A stretch of DNA of 36,331 nt from Terriglobia bacterium (GTDB lineage Bacteria > Acidobacteriota > Polarisedimenticolia > Polarisedimenticolales > JAIQFR01): contig JAIQFR010000038.1 in the NCBI GenBank assembly GCA_020073205.1, forward strand, positions 1 to 36,331, read 5' to 3'. This document shows, piece after piece, positions 15,433 to 24,149 of this stretch (positions within the stretch are counted from its first letter, which is position 1; each line of letters starts with the position of its first letter). Both the position numbers and the translations under genes were made by a program. Below the pieces are notes generated by a model. It was given only the letters and a program-made list of their open reading frames with translations, was not told the DNA's origin and searched no databases.

Positions 15433-18368
15433 GGGCAGTCTCTGGGGTCGGCGCCGATCTCCGCGTCGCGGGTCCTCGGCGCGAGCGAGGAGCCCCTCTC
15501 CTTCGGCGCGCCGGCCGAGTAGCTGAACGGCGTGACGTTGCAGGCCGCGCCGCGGGCGAGGAAGTAGAACCCGGAGCCGGGAGCGAGGACAGCGCCGTCG
15601 GCCGCGGAGGAAGCGTTCGTGTCCGCGAGGTCGCACCCCAGCACGGTGCCGGTATAGGTCGCGCCGGTCCGCAGCGCGACGAGATCGCCCCGGATCAGGT
15701 CGGTCCACCTCGCCTGCGGCCCCCACGAGACCGTGAGGCCCTGATCCGGCTCGTCGCCGCCGAGCCCGCCCGTCTTGTCGACCCGGAGCGGGCCGGGCCA
15801 GGTGAGGCTCCCGGTGCTCGGGCAGCCGACCGTCACGATGCGTCCGGTCGAGCCGATCGTGGTGCCCACGCAGTCGGTCCGGGTGGAGCAGCGGACGCTC
15901 ACGTCGTAGCTCGCGTCCGTGAGGGGGGCATCGCTGAAGAACGCGTTGTCCGTCCAGTCTCGGGCAAGCACCCCGTTGACGTAGAACCGGAATTGGAGGA
16001 CGCCGCCGACACAGGTGTTGGCGACGGATGCGCTGGCGTCCAGGCTCACCGGTTGTCCAGGCGCGACGGTGGTCGCGGGCTCGGCCGCGAGGCTCGCCGT
16101 CACCGACGTGCAGTTCAGAGGGCAGGCCGGGAGCGAGCTGTTGTCCTTCGTGTCCGCCGAGAACGTCGCGGGAGAGGTCAGCGTGTTCGAGATACGGACG
16201 TCGTCGATGTACCAGCCGTCGTCGAAGAACCGGTCGGCGGGGAAGCCGAGGGCGATCGGGTCGGTGTAGTCGTAGACCTTGATCGTGGTGGCGAGGAACC
16301 GGACCTTCACCCGGCGCCCGCGGTATCGGGACAGGTCGAATTTCGTCTCCACCCAGTCCCCGGGGCCGGCGGAGCCCGCGAGACCGACCTTGTCGTCGGA
16401 GGCCCGGTTCACGTTGCCCGGAACGAAACCGTAGCGATAGTCGGTGGAGCCCTGCGAGCCGAACACGAACTCCGGCCAGCAGGTCGACGACGGGCCGTAG
16501 CTCCTGTACGGGTCCGTCGGGTCGAAGTAGCTGTCCTCGTTGTTCCCGTCGTCGTCGGGGTCGAACGAGCAGTTGATGTAGTTGTTGGACGGCTGGATGT
16601 CGTAGACGTTCGAGTAGGGCGCGATCTTCTGCCAGACGCCCACTTGGTTGCCCGACAGATCCGCAAGCTGGAGCTCGACGACGGCGCGGTCTGGCGCCTG
16701 CATGAAGAGCGCTCCGACCGCCCGGTAGTCCATCAGGTTGATCTGGTGCTTGAACGACAGCTCCGGATCCCCCGGGGTGACCGGCGTCATGCCGAGATTC
16801 ACGGGGGCGGCTGTCACGATGGCATCCATCTGGGAGAACTTGTAGTCGTCGAATTTCGGATCGCCCGGGTTGAGATGGTAGCCCCAGTGGAGCGACCGGC
16901 CTCCGGCGTACGCCCGTCCGCCGTCCGGCATCGCCGTCGTGTGCAGGTGCCAGTCGTACGTGTTGTTCGCTTCGTTCGCGAACCCGAGGTAGCAGTAGGT
17001 TTGGCCGTACGAGCCCGTGTTGGGAAAGTCCGGGTCGTTGTACTGGCACCTCTTGCCGTCGGAGAAGCCGTTCGTGGACACTCCCGTGTCCAGCGTCATC
17101 GACGTGAAGAGGCCGAACCCGGTGGGGTTCTCGAAACCCTCGCTGAAGTTCGACGGGGTGCCGCCGCCGGCCGCGTCGAGGTCGAGATCCTGGATCACCT
17201 GCTGCGGGGCGAGCGACGCGTCGAACTGATCGGCCGAGATCGTGAGGTTGAACGTCGCGTGGAAGTCGTCGTACTCGTGGCCCGCGAGGCGGACCGCCGC
17301 GCCCGACACCTTCCACTTGAACGGGTTCGGCAGCTCCAGGGTGGCGCCCTTCGGAAGGGACGCCATGGAAACGGTGTCCTGGAAGATGCAGTCCACGTAA
17401 GGGCTGTTGCTGGCCAGGCGCGCGACCACGCGGGTGAGGTCCTTGCCGGTCTTGTTGACCACGGTGACGTACAGGTTCACCGTCTCGTTGGTGTCGGCGA
17501 ACCCGTCCCCGTCACCCTTGCCGAGGTCGTTCGTGATCCTGCTGCCCCTGACCACGACGCTCCCGACCGTGACGTTGATCTGGACGGACCTCTCCAGAAT
17601 TCCCCACTTGGCGGGGTCCGAATTGGACCTGCAAGGGCTCCCGGTCCCGTCGTCCGGGTCGGCGTACCGCAGCGTGACGTCCGGCTGCGCCGAGCCGGAC
17701 CGTTGGACGAACACGGTGCCCGGCGAGTCGTACGACGAGGACACCGGCACGGACCCCTCGAAGACGCCGGAGGTGCCGGGAATCGCGGTCGTCTCGTTGA
17801 GGATGACCCACTCGCCGGCCGGCTCGGCATCGGACCAGGCCTTGACGTAGACGTCGCGACGGCCGTCGTTGTCGCAGTCGGGCTTGTCGACGCCGGCATC
17901 GGTGTAGACGCCGTTGTGGTCGCAGTCGTCGTTGCCGCCCTTGCCCGGCGAGGCGTCGGTCACGGTGACGGCGATCGCCGTGAGGCCGGTGTACACCTGG
18001 TCGGTCGAGGTGTCGAGCGTGGCGCAGGATCCCGTGGACGCGCAGTTCGTGGTGGTGTCCTCGTCGAGGCGCACCTCCTTCCACTCCACCACCATGTCGT
18101 CCACGCCGACGCCGTAGGTCGCGATCGGCTGGGCGGACGGCGAGCCTTCGAGAACCATGAAGCCCAGCGCGCCCTGGTAGTTGACGCCGTCGTCGCCGTA
18201 GGTGTCCTCCAGCGTGAAATCGCGGTCGTCGGTCGGAGCGCTCACGGGGGCGACACGCTTCTCGCCGGCTCGCTCGTCGTGCGAGTCGGGTGCGGCGGCC
18301 GCCGCGATGCCGAGTACCGTGAGCGCCGCGACGAGGGCTAGCGCCCATACCGGGTGAGAGCGTTTCAT
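15429..18368 (-). CDS. Large secreted protein with jelly-roll/PKD-like regions and shared C-terminal module
   Basis: 979 residues starting with a signal peptide (MKRSHPVWALALVAALTVLG, then IAAAAAP). The mature protein is Asp/Gly/Asn/Thr-rich, with acidic repeats that look calcium-binding (GKGDGDGFADTNE near 285; DPDDDGNNEDSYFDPTDPY near 600). A region from about 410 (SEGFENPTGFGLFTS) to 722 (RFFDDGWYIDDVRISN) is similar in style to the non-catalytic beta domains of immune inhibitor A-type proteases, but no protease active site (HExxH) is present. A PKD/Ig-like segment (about 765-813) follows. The last 110 residues repeat the C-terminal module of the M14 carboxypeptidase (LIRGDL, GFYFLARG). 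Transcription probably starts at the good sigma-70 promoter at 18482-18509. The stop overlaps the start of the next GT-C gene. Function unknown; an exported surface protein is the best description. Confidence 0.85.
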   Translation of the reverse strand: MKRSHPVWALALVAALTVLGIAAAAAPDSHDERAGEKRVAPVSAPTDDRDFTLEDTYGDDGVNYQGALGFMVLEGSPSAQPIATYGVGVDDMVVEWKEVRLDEDTTTNCASTGSCATLDTSTDQVYTGLTAIAVTVTDASPGKGGNDDCDHNGVYTDAGVDKPDCDNDGRRDVYVKAWSDAEPAGEWVILNETTAIPGTSGVFEGSVPVSSSYDSPGTVFVQRSGSAQPDVTLRYADPDDGTGSPCRSNSDPAKWGILERSVQINVTVGSVVVRGSRITNDLGKGDGDGFADTNETVNLYVTVVNKTGKDLTRVVARLASNSPYVDCIFQDTVSMASLPKGATLELPNPFKWKVSGAAVRLAGHEYDDFHATFNLTISADQFDASLAPQQVIQDLDLDAAGGGTPSNFSEGFENPTGFGLFTSMTLDTGVSTNGFSDGKRCQYNDPDFPNTGSYGQTYCYLGFANEANNTYDWHLHTTAMPDGGRAYAGGRSLHWGYHLNPGDPKFDDYKFSQMDAIVTAAPVNLGMTPVTPGDPELSFKHQINLMDYRAVGALFMQAPDRAVVELQLADLSGNQVGVWQKIAPYSNVYDIQPSNNYINCSFDPDDDGNNEDSYFDPTDPYRSYGPSSTCWPEFVFGSQGSTDYRYGFVPGNVNRASDDKVGLAGSAGPGDWVETKFDLSRYRGRRVKVRFLATTIKVYDYTDPIALGFPADRFFDDGWYIDDVRISNTLTSPATFSADTKDNSSLPACPLNCTSVTASLAAEPATTVAPGQPVSLDASASVANTCVGGVLQFRFYVNGVLARDWTDNAFFSDAPLTDASYDVSVRCSTRTDCVGTTIGSTGRIVTVGCPSTGSLTWPGPLRVDKTGGLGGDEPDQGLTVSWGPQARWTDLIRGDLVALRTGATYTGTVLGCDLADTNASSAADGAVLAPGSGFYFLARGAACNVTPFSYSAGAPKERGSSLAPRTRDAEIGADPRDCP

Positions 18369-18481
18369 GATCGCCCCCTGTCCCTCGATCGGTCGGCGCC
18401 TCCCGACGACACGCCGTCCCCGCCGTCGCCGGCGTTGTATTTCAGGAAGTTACACGTCGCTCCTCCGACTTCCTGCCCACT

Positions 18482-18509
18482 GTTATACGGCGCTTCGCCC
18501 CTTATGCAA
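18482..18509 (-). promoter_or_regulatory. Sigma-70-type promoter for the secreted protein / GT-C pair
   Basis: Minus strand TTGCAT (18509-18504), 16 bases, TATAAC (18487-18482). Both hexamers are close to consensus (4/6 and 5/6), and the region is noticeably AT-rich. It lies about 115 bases ahead of ATG 18368, leaving a leader of roughly 105 bases that contains no obvious riboswitch. Confidence 0.6.
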
Positions 18510-18563
18510 GCCCCGAAGCCGTCCTCGAAGCGGACCCGACCGTCCTGTGGAGCTTCGAGGAAA

Positions 18564-18968
18564 TTACGGTTTCTTTGCCCGCTTATCCCTGGCCTCGCTC
18601 TCCGGCGACTCGTGCTCGCGGGCCAGGACCTTGCCGTCGCCCGCGTCCACGATCACCTCCTCGATCCCCTTCTGGCCGGCGACCTTGACGTCGAAGGAAT
18701 AGACGAGAAACCCGTGCTCGACCTCGATCTCGCGACTCGAGACGCTCTTGTCCGCGTCCTTCGCCTCGACGGCCGAAAGCGCCGTCTTCTCGGCATCCGC
18801 CATCGACACCCTGGCCATCTTGGCGAGCGCGGCCACGGAGTGCTTGCCCGTCACCGGGATCGTGCCGGCCCAGGGTTTCTCGCCACCCCTCTTCTCCGCG
18901 GCGATCGACGACGACGCGAGCAGCACGGTCGCGGCCAAGGCGGCGAGCAGGACGATCTCTCTCCTCAT
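18564..18968 (-). CDS. PepSY-domain periplasmic protein
   Basis: 134 residues. A signal peptide (MRREIVLLAALAATVLLASS) is followed by about 40 residues and then a PepSY domain (about 47-120): KMARVSMADAEKTALSAVEA, REIEVEHGFLVYSFDVKV, then GIEEVIVDAGDGKVLARE. PepSY domains bind or modulate peptidases and occur as small periplasmic proteins or as inhibitory propeptides. The C-terminus is charged (ESPESEARDKRAKKP). It lies 61 bases downstream of the tricorn-like protease gene on the same strand, so modulation of that protease is possible, but this is inference. It is followed by the promoter of the next gene. Confidence 0.88.
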   Translation of the reverse strand: MRREIVLLAALAATVLLASSSIAAEKRGGEKPWAGTIPVTGKHSVAALAKMARVSMADAEKTALSAVEAKDADKSVSSREIEVEHGFLVYSFDVKVAGQKGIEEVIVDAGDGKVLAREHESPESEARDKRAKKP

Positions 18969-19029
18969 AGGGGTCCCCTTCTTACGCTCGGAACTCGCGG
19001 ATGGGGCGATGGTAGCACGGTCGACGCGG

Positions 19030-22000
19030 CTACTTTGGGTGGTAATTCGGATAGGGCGGAGGATCCGGGAGCACGACCGGATGCTTCCCGAGAGCCTCCA
19101 GCGTGACCTGAACGGCCTTCTCGAGCTGCGGATCGTGGCCCGCCGCGACCTGGGCGGGATCGTTCTCCACCTCGATGTCCGGCGCGATCCCTCGGTTCTC
19201 CACTTCCCACTCGCCGTGAAGACCGTAGATCGCCACGCGCGGTGCCGTGACGGAGCCGCCGTCCAGAAGCGGCGGGTAGTTGTAGATGCCGATGAGGCCG
19301 CCCCACGTGCGGGTCCCCACCAGGGGGCCGATCTTGTCCTGCTTGAACATCCAGGGAAGCGCGTCGCCTCCCGAGCCCGACATCTCGTTGATGATCATCG
19401 TCTTGGGCCCGTAGATCTGCGCCAGGGGCGAGCAGAACTTCTCCCCCTCCCGGGTCGTGTCGCAGTTGCGCAGCGGCCGCTCCAGGAGGTCGATGAGGTA
19501 ATCGGCCACCTCGCCGCCGTGGTTGTAGCGCTCGTCGATGACGGCGGCCTCCTTGCCGACCTGCGCGAAGTAGAATCGGTTGAAGTTCTGGTACCCTCCG
19601 ACGGCGGTGTCCGGCACGTGCACGTAGGCTATCCGGCCGCCGCTCAGCTCGTCCACTTTGCGGCGGTTGTCCTCCTCCCAGGCGCGGTTGCGCAGCGCGA
19701 ACTCCGAATCGAGCGGCACGACCGTCACGTCGCGCGCGGCCTTGCCGTCGGGGCTCGGCCCGACCTTGATCCTGACCTGCTTTCCGGCGGTGTTCTCGAA
19801 GAACCGGTAGACGTCCTCCGGCGGGCGCACCGCGGCGCCGTTGACCTCGAGGAGGTACTCGCCCGGCTTCACGTCCACGCCAGGCTGCGTCAGCGGTGCC
19901 CGCAGCTCCGGGTTCCAGTTCTCGCCGTTGAACACCCGCGAGAACCGGTAGCGGCCGTTCTCGATCCCGAAGTCGGCGCCGAGCAGCCCGCCCTTGACCT
20001 TGCTCGCCTCCGGGACGTCGCCGCCGCCGACGAACATGTGGCCGACGGTGATCTCCCCCAGCATCTCCTCGAACAGGTAGTTGAGATCTCCCCGGCCGCC
20101 GAGCCCCTTCAAGAATGGGGCGTACTTGCGCTCGGCGTCGGCGAGGTTCAGCCCGTGAAGGTTCGGGTCGTACAGGAAGTCCCGCTCGATGCGCCACACC
20201 TCGTGGTACATCTGGCTCCACTCGGCCCTCGGGTCGGCGTAGACCTCCATGTCGCCGAGCGCAAGCGCGCCTTCCCCGGCTTTCGGCGCGGCGGTCGTCG
20301 CGGCGGTGAACCACCCCGAGTCCTGCCGGTAGAGCGCCTTCTCGCCGTTGAACGAGACCCCGAAGGCCCGGACGTTGCTCAGGAAGGGCTCGGTCTTCCG
20401 CGTCGCCAGGTCGAGTTTCGACACGGTCAGCGTCGCAGGATCGCCCAGGGGGGGAACCGCGGGCAGCTCGGCGAGGAAGAGCGTCCCGGCCTTGCCGGGA
20501 GCGAGGCCGACGTAATTGGCCGCCTTGACCGGAAGGGCCACGATGCGCTGGCCGATGCCGTCGAGATCGACCGTCACCTTGACGGGCTCTTCCTTCTTGT
20601 CCCCTTCCTTTCCCTTGTCCGCCTCCTTCCCCTTCCCGCCCTCCTTGGTCTTCTCCCCCTCCTTTGCCTTGTCGGCGGCGGCCTCGCCCGGTTTCTCCTT
20701 CTCGCCGGCGACCTTCTCCTCGTCGCTCTGCGGCTCGACCGGGGACGGATCCCCCTTCTTCAGCACCACCGCGTAGACGCTCCGCGACACCGGGTGCTGG
20801 TAGCTCGAGAGGTCGAGCCATCCCACGGAGAGGCCGACGTTCGTGCTCGCCGCGAAGAACAGAGACTTGCCCCCGCCGTCGAAGACGGGCATGCGCGCAT
20901 CGCTCAGGCCATCCGTGATACGGCCGCTCTTGCCGGTCTCCAGCGCGTAGAGGAACACGCTCCGCAGGTGGTTCGGCAGGAACTTGGAATAGGCGAGCCA
21001 CTTGCTGTCCGGCGACCACGCCGGATCCAGCGTGGTCGTGGGGTCCTCGTAGGGATCCGCGTCCACCTTCAGCGGCTCGCCCTTCTCGACGTCCACGTAC
21101 CAGAGATTCAACCGCTTGTCGACGTAGGCGATCTTCTTGCTGTCAGGCGACCAGCGAGGGGAATAGAAGAACGACGGCGGCCGTCCGAGGTCGATCCTTT
21201 TCACCGGGCCGAGACCGGACTGGTCGGCCACGTGCAGCGCATACTCCCCCGCTTCGTCGGAGAAGAACGCGATCCACTTGCCGTCGGGCGACCAGGCGGG
21301 ATCCCGCTCGGCGACGGCGGTCGTGCGCGTCAGGTTCCGGATGTCCCCTTTCTCGGCGGGCACGGTGAGGATCTCGCCGTGAGCCTCGAAGACGGCGCGC
21401 GCCCCCGTCGGCGAGATGCCCGCCGCGGCGATCTTCTCCGCGACCTTCTCGAATCGCGGCCGCGTCGCGGGCAGGTCGCCCGCGATGCGGATGTCCACCT
21501 TCAGCGACGCGCCGCTCCGCGGGTCGCAGATGAAGATGCCGCCGAACTGCTCGTAGACGAGGGCATCGGGACCGGCGGACAGAGACTTGAAGTCGAGCCC
21601 CTCGTTGGCGATCACCTGCTTCACCGCCCTCGACCTCGTGTCGTAGGCGTAGAGCGTCACCGGTCCGCTGCGGTCCGAGAGGAAGTAGATCGTGTCGCCG
21701 ACCCACGTGGGGAACGCGTCGTTGGAGTTCTCCCGGGGGATGGTCTCGAGGCTCAGGTCGCCGAGGCGCACGACGTGGATCGGGGTGGTCTGGCCGCCGC
21801 GGTAGCGTTTCCAGGCGGCCTGCCACTGGAAGGTCGGCACGTAGGCGAGGCGCGAGCCGTCGGGCGAGTACGAGCCCGCGAAGGCCCGCCACATCGGAAG
21901 CGCCTGCGGCCACCCGCCTTCCACCGGGATGGTGTACAGCCGGGTGAAGTCGGCGTAAGCCTCGCGCCCCGATCCGAACAGGATCCGCTTGCCGTCCGGC

Positions 22001-22347
22001 GTCCAGCCGATGGCGAAGTCGAATCCCGGGTGCCAGGTCAGGCGCCGAGGCTCCCCGCCTGCCGCCGCCATGACGAAGACGTCCACGTTGCCGTCGTACT
22101 CTCCGGTGAAGGCGATCGACTGCCCGTCCGGCGAGAAGACCGCCCCGCCCTCGTGGCCCCCCGTGGTCAGCTGCCGGGCCTCGCCGCCCTCGCGCGGCAC
22201 GCTCCACAGGCATCCCCCGTACTGGAACACGATCGCGGTCCTGCTGAGCGTCGGCGACCGGACGATCAGCGGAGTGCTGGTGTCGGCGGACGCCATCGCG
22301 ACACCGATCGCGAACACGACGGGCAGCAGCGTGCATTTCCTTCGCAT
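19030..22347 (-). CDS. Tricorn-like S41 peptidase with beta-propeller and PDZ regions, exported
   Basis: 1105 residues from ATG 22347, which has an AGGAGGA ribosome binding site. It has a signal peptide (FAIGVAMASA), then WD40-like/TolB-type propeller repeats (GGAVFSPDGQSIAFTGEYDG, PAWSPDGKWIAFFSDEAG, PRWSPDSKKIAYVDK) across about 25-530. A low-complexity Lys/Glu/Gly linker lies at about 535-590. A second propeller-like and helical core region follows, with a PDZ domain (GEYLLEVNGAAVRPPEDVYR) and the S41 catalytic core (RIAYVHVPDTAVGG, IDERYNHGGEVADYLID, NEMSGSGGDALPW with nucleophile Ser near 992). These are the parts of tricorn peptidase, which cuts peptides released from larger proteases. 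The signal peptide puts this version in the periplasm or outside. It precedes a PepSY gene and lies in an independent unit behind a hairpin. Confidence 0.93.
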   Translation of the reverse strand: MRRKCTLLPVVFAIGVAMASADTSTPLIVRSPTLSRTAIVFQYGGCLWSVPREGGEARQLTTGGHEGGAVFSPDGQSIAFTGEYDGNVDVFVMAAAGGEPRRLTWHPGFDFAIGWTPDGKRILFGSGREAYADFTRLYTIPVEGGWPQALPMWRAFAGSYSPDGSRLAYVPTFQWQAAWKRYRGGQTTPIHVVRLGDLSLETIPRENSNDAFPTWVGDTIYFLSDRSGPVTLYAYDTRSRAVKQVIANEGLDFKSLSAGPDALVYEQFGGIFICDPRSGASLKVDIRIAGDLPATRPRFEKVAEKIAAAGISPTGARAVFEAHGEILTVPAEKGDIRNLTRTTAVAERDPAWSPDGKWIAFFSDEAGEYALHVADQSGLGPVKRIDLGRPPSFFYSPRWSPDSKKIAYVDKRLNLWYVDVEKGEPLKVDADPYEDPTTTLDPAWSPDSKWLAYSKFLPNHLRSVFLYALETGKSGRITDGLSDARMPVFDGGGKSLFFAASTNVGLSVGWLDLSSYQHPVSRSVYAVVLKKGDPSPVEPQSDEEKVAGEKEKPGEAAADKAKEGEKTKEGGKGKEADKGKEGDKKEEPVKVTVDLDGIGQRIVALPVKAANYVGLAPGKAGTLFLAELPAVPPLGDPATLTVSKLDLATRKTEPFLSNVRAFGVSFNGEKALYRQDSGWFTAATTAAPKAGEGALALGDMEVYADPRAEWSQMYHEVWRIERDFLYDPNLHGLNLADAERKYAPFLKGLGGRGDLNYLFEEMLGEITVGHMFVGGGDVPEASKVKGGLLGADFGIENGRYRFSRVFNGENWNPELRAPLTQPGVDVKPGEYLLEVNGAAVRPPEDVYRFFENTAGKQVRIKVGPSPDGKAARDVTVVPLDSEFALRNRAWEEDNRRKVDELSGGRIAYVHVPDTAVGGYQNFNRFYFAQVGKEAAVIDERYNHGGEVADYLIDLLERPLRNCDTTREGEKFCSPLAQIYGPKTMIINEMSGSGGDALPWMFKQDKIGPLVGTRTWGGLIGIYNYPPLLDGGSVTAPRVAIYGLHGEWEVENRGIAPDIEVENDPAQVAAGHDPQLEKAVQVTLEALGKHPVVLPDPPPYPNYHPK

Positions 22348-22471
22348 GACTCCTCCTGGTTGGGACTTCCGGTCCGACGTCCTCGACTGGACAGCATGGG
22401 GCCTCGGGCTGCGTATACGGAACGCAGATCCCGATGTTCTTGCGGCGTTCCGGCCGGTGAGGCGGGCGGAT

Positions 22472-22495
22472 CGACCGCGGGAACCGCTGCGGTCG
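22472..22495 (-). terminator. Stem-loop after the DUF1579 gene
   Basis: A perfect 7-bp inverted repeat (CGACCGC / GCGGTCG, 10-base loop) begins 8 bases after the stop codon of the gene ending at 22503. There is no T-run, as is usual in GC-rich genomes. It may end transcription of that gene before the protease gene begins. Confidence 0.4.
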
Positions 22496-22502
22496 GGACC
22501 GG

Positions 22503-23078
22503 CTACGTTCTTGCGTACTCGGTCAGCATGACCCGGTACTTCTTGCCGCCCGGGCCCTTCGTCCACATCTCGAAGCTGTGGTGGTCGCCGTCCCGGATGC
22601 GGAGCCGGCAATCGAAGGTCATCTTGCGGCCCGAGGGCTCGTGGGCCGTCGCCACGAAATCGATCCTGCGGTCGGTGGGCTTGCCCACGCTCTCGCTCCG
22701 CATCGTGCCGGTGCCGAACGTGTCCATCCAGGTACCGACGTACTTGCCCAGGACGTTGTCGAAGCCGGTGAAGCCGAGCCCCTCGAAGGGCATGCCCATC
22801 GAGCTCCCGCTGTAGGCCTGCTCGAGGTGGCGTCCGCCGAGCACGAAGCGGTTCTCGGACCGCGCTTCGCTGACCTCCGGGGGCGCCCCCGGCGCCATGG
22901 TGAACGTGGTCCGGGCGCTGAACGTCCCCGCCAGCGGCTCGAGCCGGCGATGGCCCTTCGAAGGCGTCATCGCCTTCTGCCAGGCCGCCATCATCGCGTC
23001 GTGATTCGTGGGCGGCTTCGTCGACTTCTTCGTCGCTTTCCTCGTGGCGGGTCGAGCCGCCTTCTTCCGCGTGACCAT
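22503..23078 (-). CDS. DUF1579 family protein with lysine-rich N-terminus
   Basis: About 191 residues. ATG 23078 is preferred over the in-frame ATG 23093 because GGAGGAA lies 8 bases upstream of it. The core (about 45-190) has the DUF1579 pattern: HRRLEPLAGTFSARTTFTM, SENRFVLGGRHLEQAYSG, PFEGLGFTGFDNVLGKYVGT and WMDTFGTGTM, a family of small beta-barrel-like proteins of unknown role. The first 30 residues (VTRKKAARPATRKATKKS) are Lys/Arg/Ala/Thr-rich, like the tails of histone-H1-like bacterial proteins, and are not part of the family core. No signal peptide. Its function is unknown; neighbours give no clue. Confidence 0.8.
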   Translation of the reverse strand: MVTRKKAARPATRKATKKSTKPPTNHDAMMAAWQKAMTPSKGHRRLEPLAGTFSARTTFTMAPGAPPEVSEARSENRFVLGGRHLEQAYSGSSMGMPFEGLGFTGFDNVLGKYVGTWMDTFGTGTMRSESVGKPTDRRIDFVATAHEPSGRKMTFDCRLRIRDGDHHSFEMWTKGPGGKKYRVMLTEYART

Positions 23079-23147
23079 CTCGACTTCCTCCATCCGGCGC
23101 GTGCGGCCGGTCGATACCGCATACTTGCTGGCGCCCCCAATCTCGCC

Positions 23148-24062
23148 CTAGCCTCGTCCTTCGATCTTCAGGAACGTCCCCGCGTTCAGCTCCTCGAACG
23201 CCCGGCGAAGCTCGTCCTGCGTGTTCATCACGATGGGCCCGTACCAGGCGACGGGCTCGTGGAACGGCTTACCCGACACGAGGAGGAAGCGGATCCCTTT
23301 CTCGCCGGCCTGCACCGCGATCTCGTCGCCGCGGTCGAAGAGCACGAGGGACCGATCGTCCGCCTCCGCCGGCGGGGACGTGTCCGCCCAGCCGACGCTT
23401 TCGGTCGGCACCGCCAGGGGGCCGGAGGCGTTGCAGAACTTCCCCGAGCCGGCGAACACGTAGGCGAACGCGTGGCGCGTGGTCTCGACCGGGAGGGTCT
23501 TCCGCTTGCCCGGGGGCACCGAGACGTCGAAGTAGCTCGGCTCCGCCGCGGTCCCGGCCACCGGCCCCGAGGCGCCCCAGAGGCTCCCGCAGATCACGCG
23601 GACCGTGGTCCCATCGTCGTCTTTGACCTCGGGGACGTCGGCGGACTTCACCTCCTGGTAGCGGGGACGGGTCATCTTGAGCGACGACGGCAGGTTCGCC
23701 CACAGCTGGAAGCCGTGCATGCGCCCGTCGCGATCCCCCTGGGGCATCTCCTGATGGATGATTCCGCTCCCGGCGGTCATCCACTGAACGTCGCCGGCTG
23801 CGATCGCGCCCCGGTTGCCCAGGCTGTCGCCGTGCTCGACGGTCCCGGCGAGCACGTACGTGATGGTCTCGATGCCGCGGTGCGGGTGCCACGGGAAGCC
23901 CGCCAGGTAGTCCTCGGGTCGATCGTTGCGGAAATCGTCGAGAAGCAGGAACGGATCGAAGTCTCCGGTGTTTCCGAATCCGAACGCCCGCCGCAGATGC
24001 ACCCCCGCGCCCTCGATGGTCGGCTTCGCCTTCGCGAGCCGCTGAATCGGTCGAATGGACAT
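23148..24062 (-). CDS. Pirin family protein
   Basis: 304 residues, two cupin domains. Metal ligands match the pirin pattern exactly in spacing: H59 and H61 (FPWHPHRGIETITYV), H103 and E105 (GIIHQEMPQ). Bacterial pirins bind a single iron or other divalent metal; some act as quercetin 2,3-dioxygenases and others bind metabolic enzymes. ATG 24062 has GGGAGG about 6 bases upstream. It sits alone between the DUF1579 gene (69-base gap) and the DUF5916 gene. The physiological substrate cannot be deduced. Confidence 0.93.
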   Translation of the reverse strand: MSIRPIQRLAKAKPTIEGAGVHLRRAFGFGNTGDFDPFLLLDDFRNDRPEDYLAGFPWHPHRGIETITYVLAGTVEHGDSLGNRGAIAAGDVQWMTAGSGIIHQEMPQGDRDGRMHGFQLWANLPSSLKMTRPRYQEVKSADVPEVKDDDGTTVRVICGSLWGASGPVAGTAAEPSYFDVSVPPGKRKTLPVETTRHAFAYVFAGSGKFCNASGPLAVPTESVGWADTSPPAEADDRSLVLFDRGDEIAVQAGEKGIRFLLVSGKPFHEPVAWYGPIVMNTQDELRRAFEELNAGTFLKIEGRG

Positions 24063-24149
24063 GGCCGCCTCCCGCCCCCCGGACGACGTGTCAGCATCCC
24101 ACCACGATAACAGGAGATCGGGCCGGAGGCGCGCGATCCTCGTCCCCTC

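Noticed and set aside
15249-18341. Plus-strand open frame of about 1030 codons
   Set aside because: Antisense to the secreted protein, which has a signal peptide and recognisable domains; the plus frame is Arg/Val/Asp/His-rich and patternless.
18965-21019. Minus-strand frame of about 680 codons inside the tricorn-like gene
   Set aside because: Alternate frame of a clear coding region, Arg/Gly-rich with no domain.
18748-22815. Plus-strand open frame of about 1350 codons
   Set aside because: Antisense to the PepSY and tricorn-like genes, whose motifs are unmistakable.
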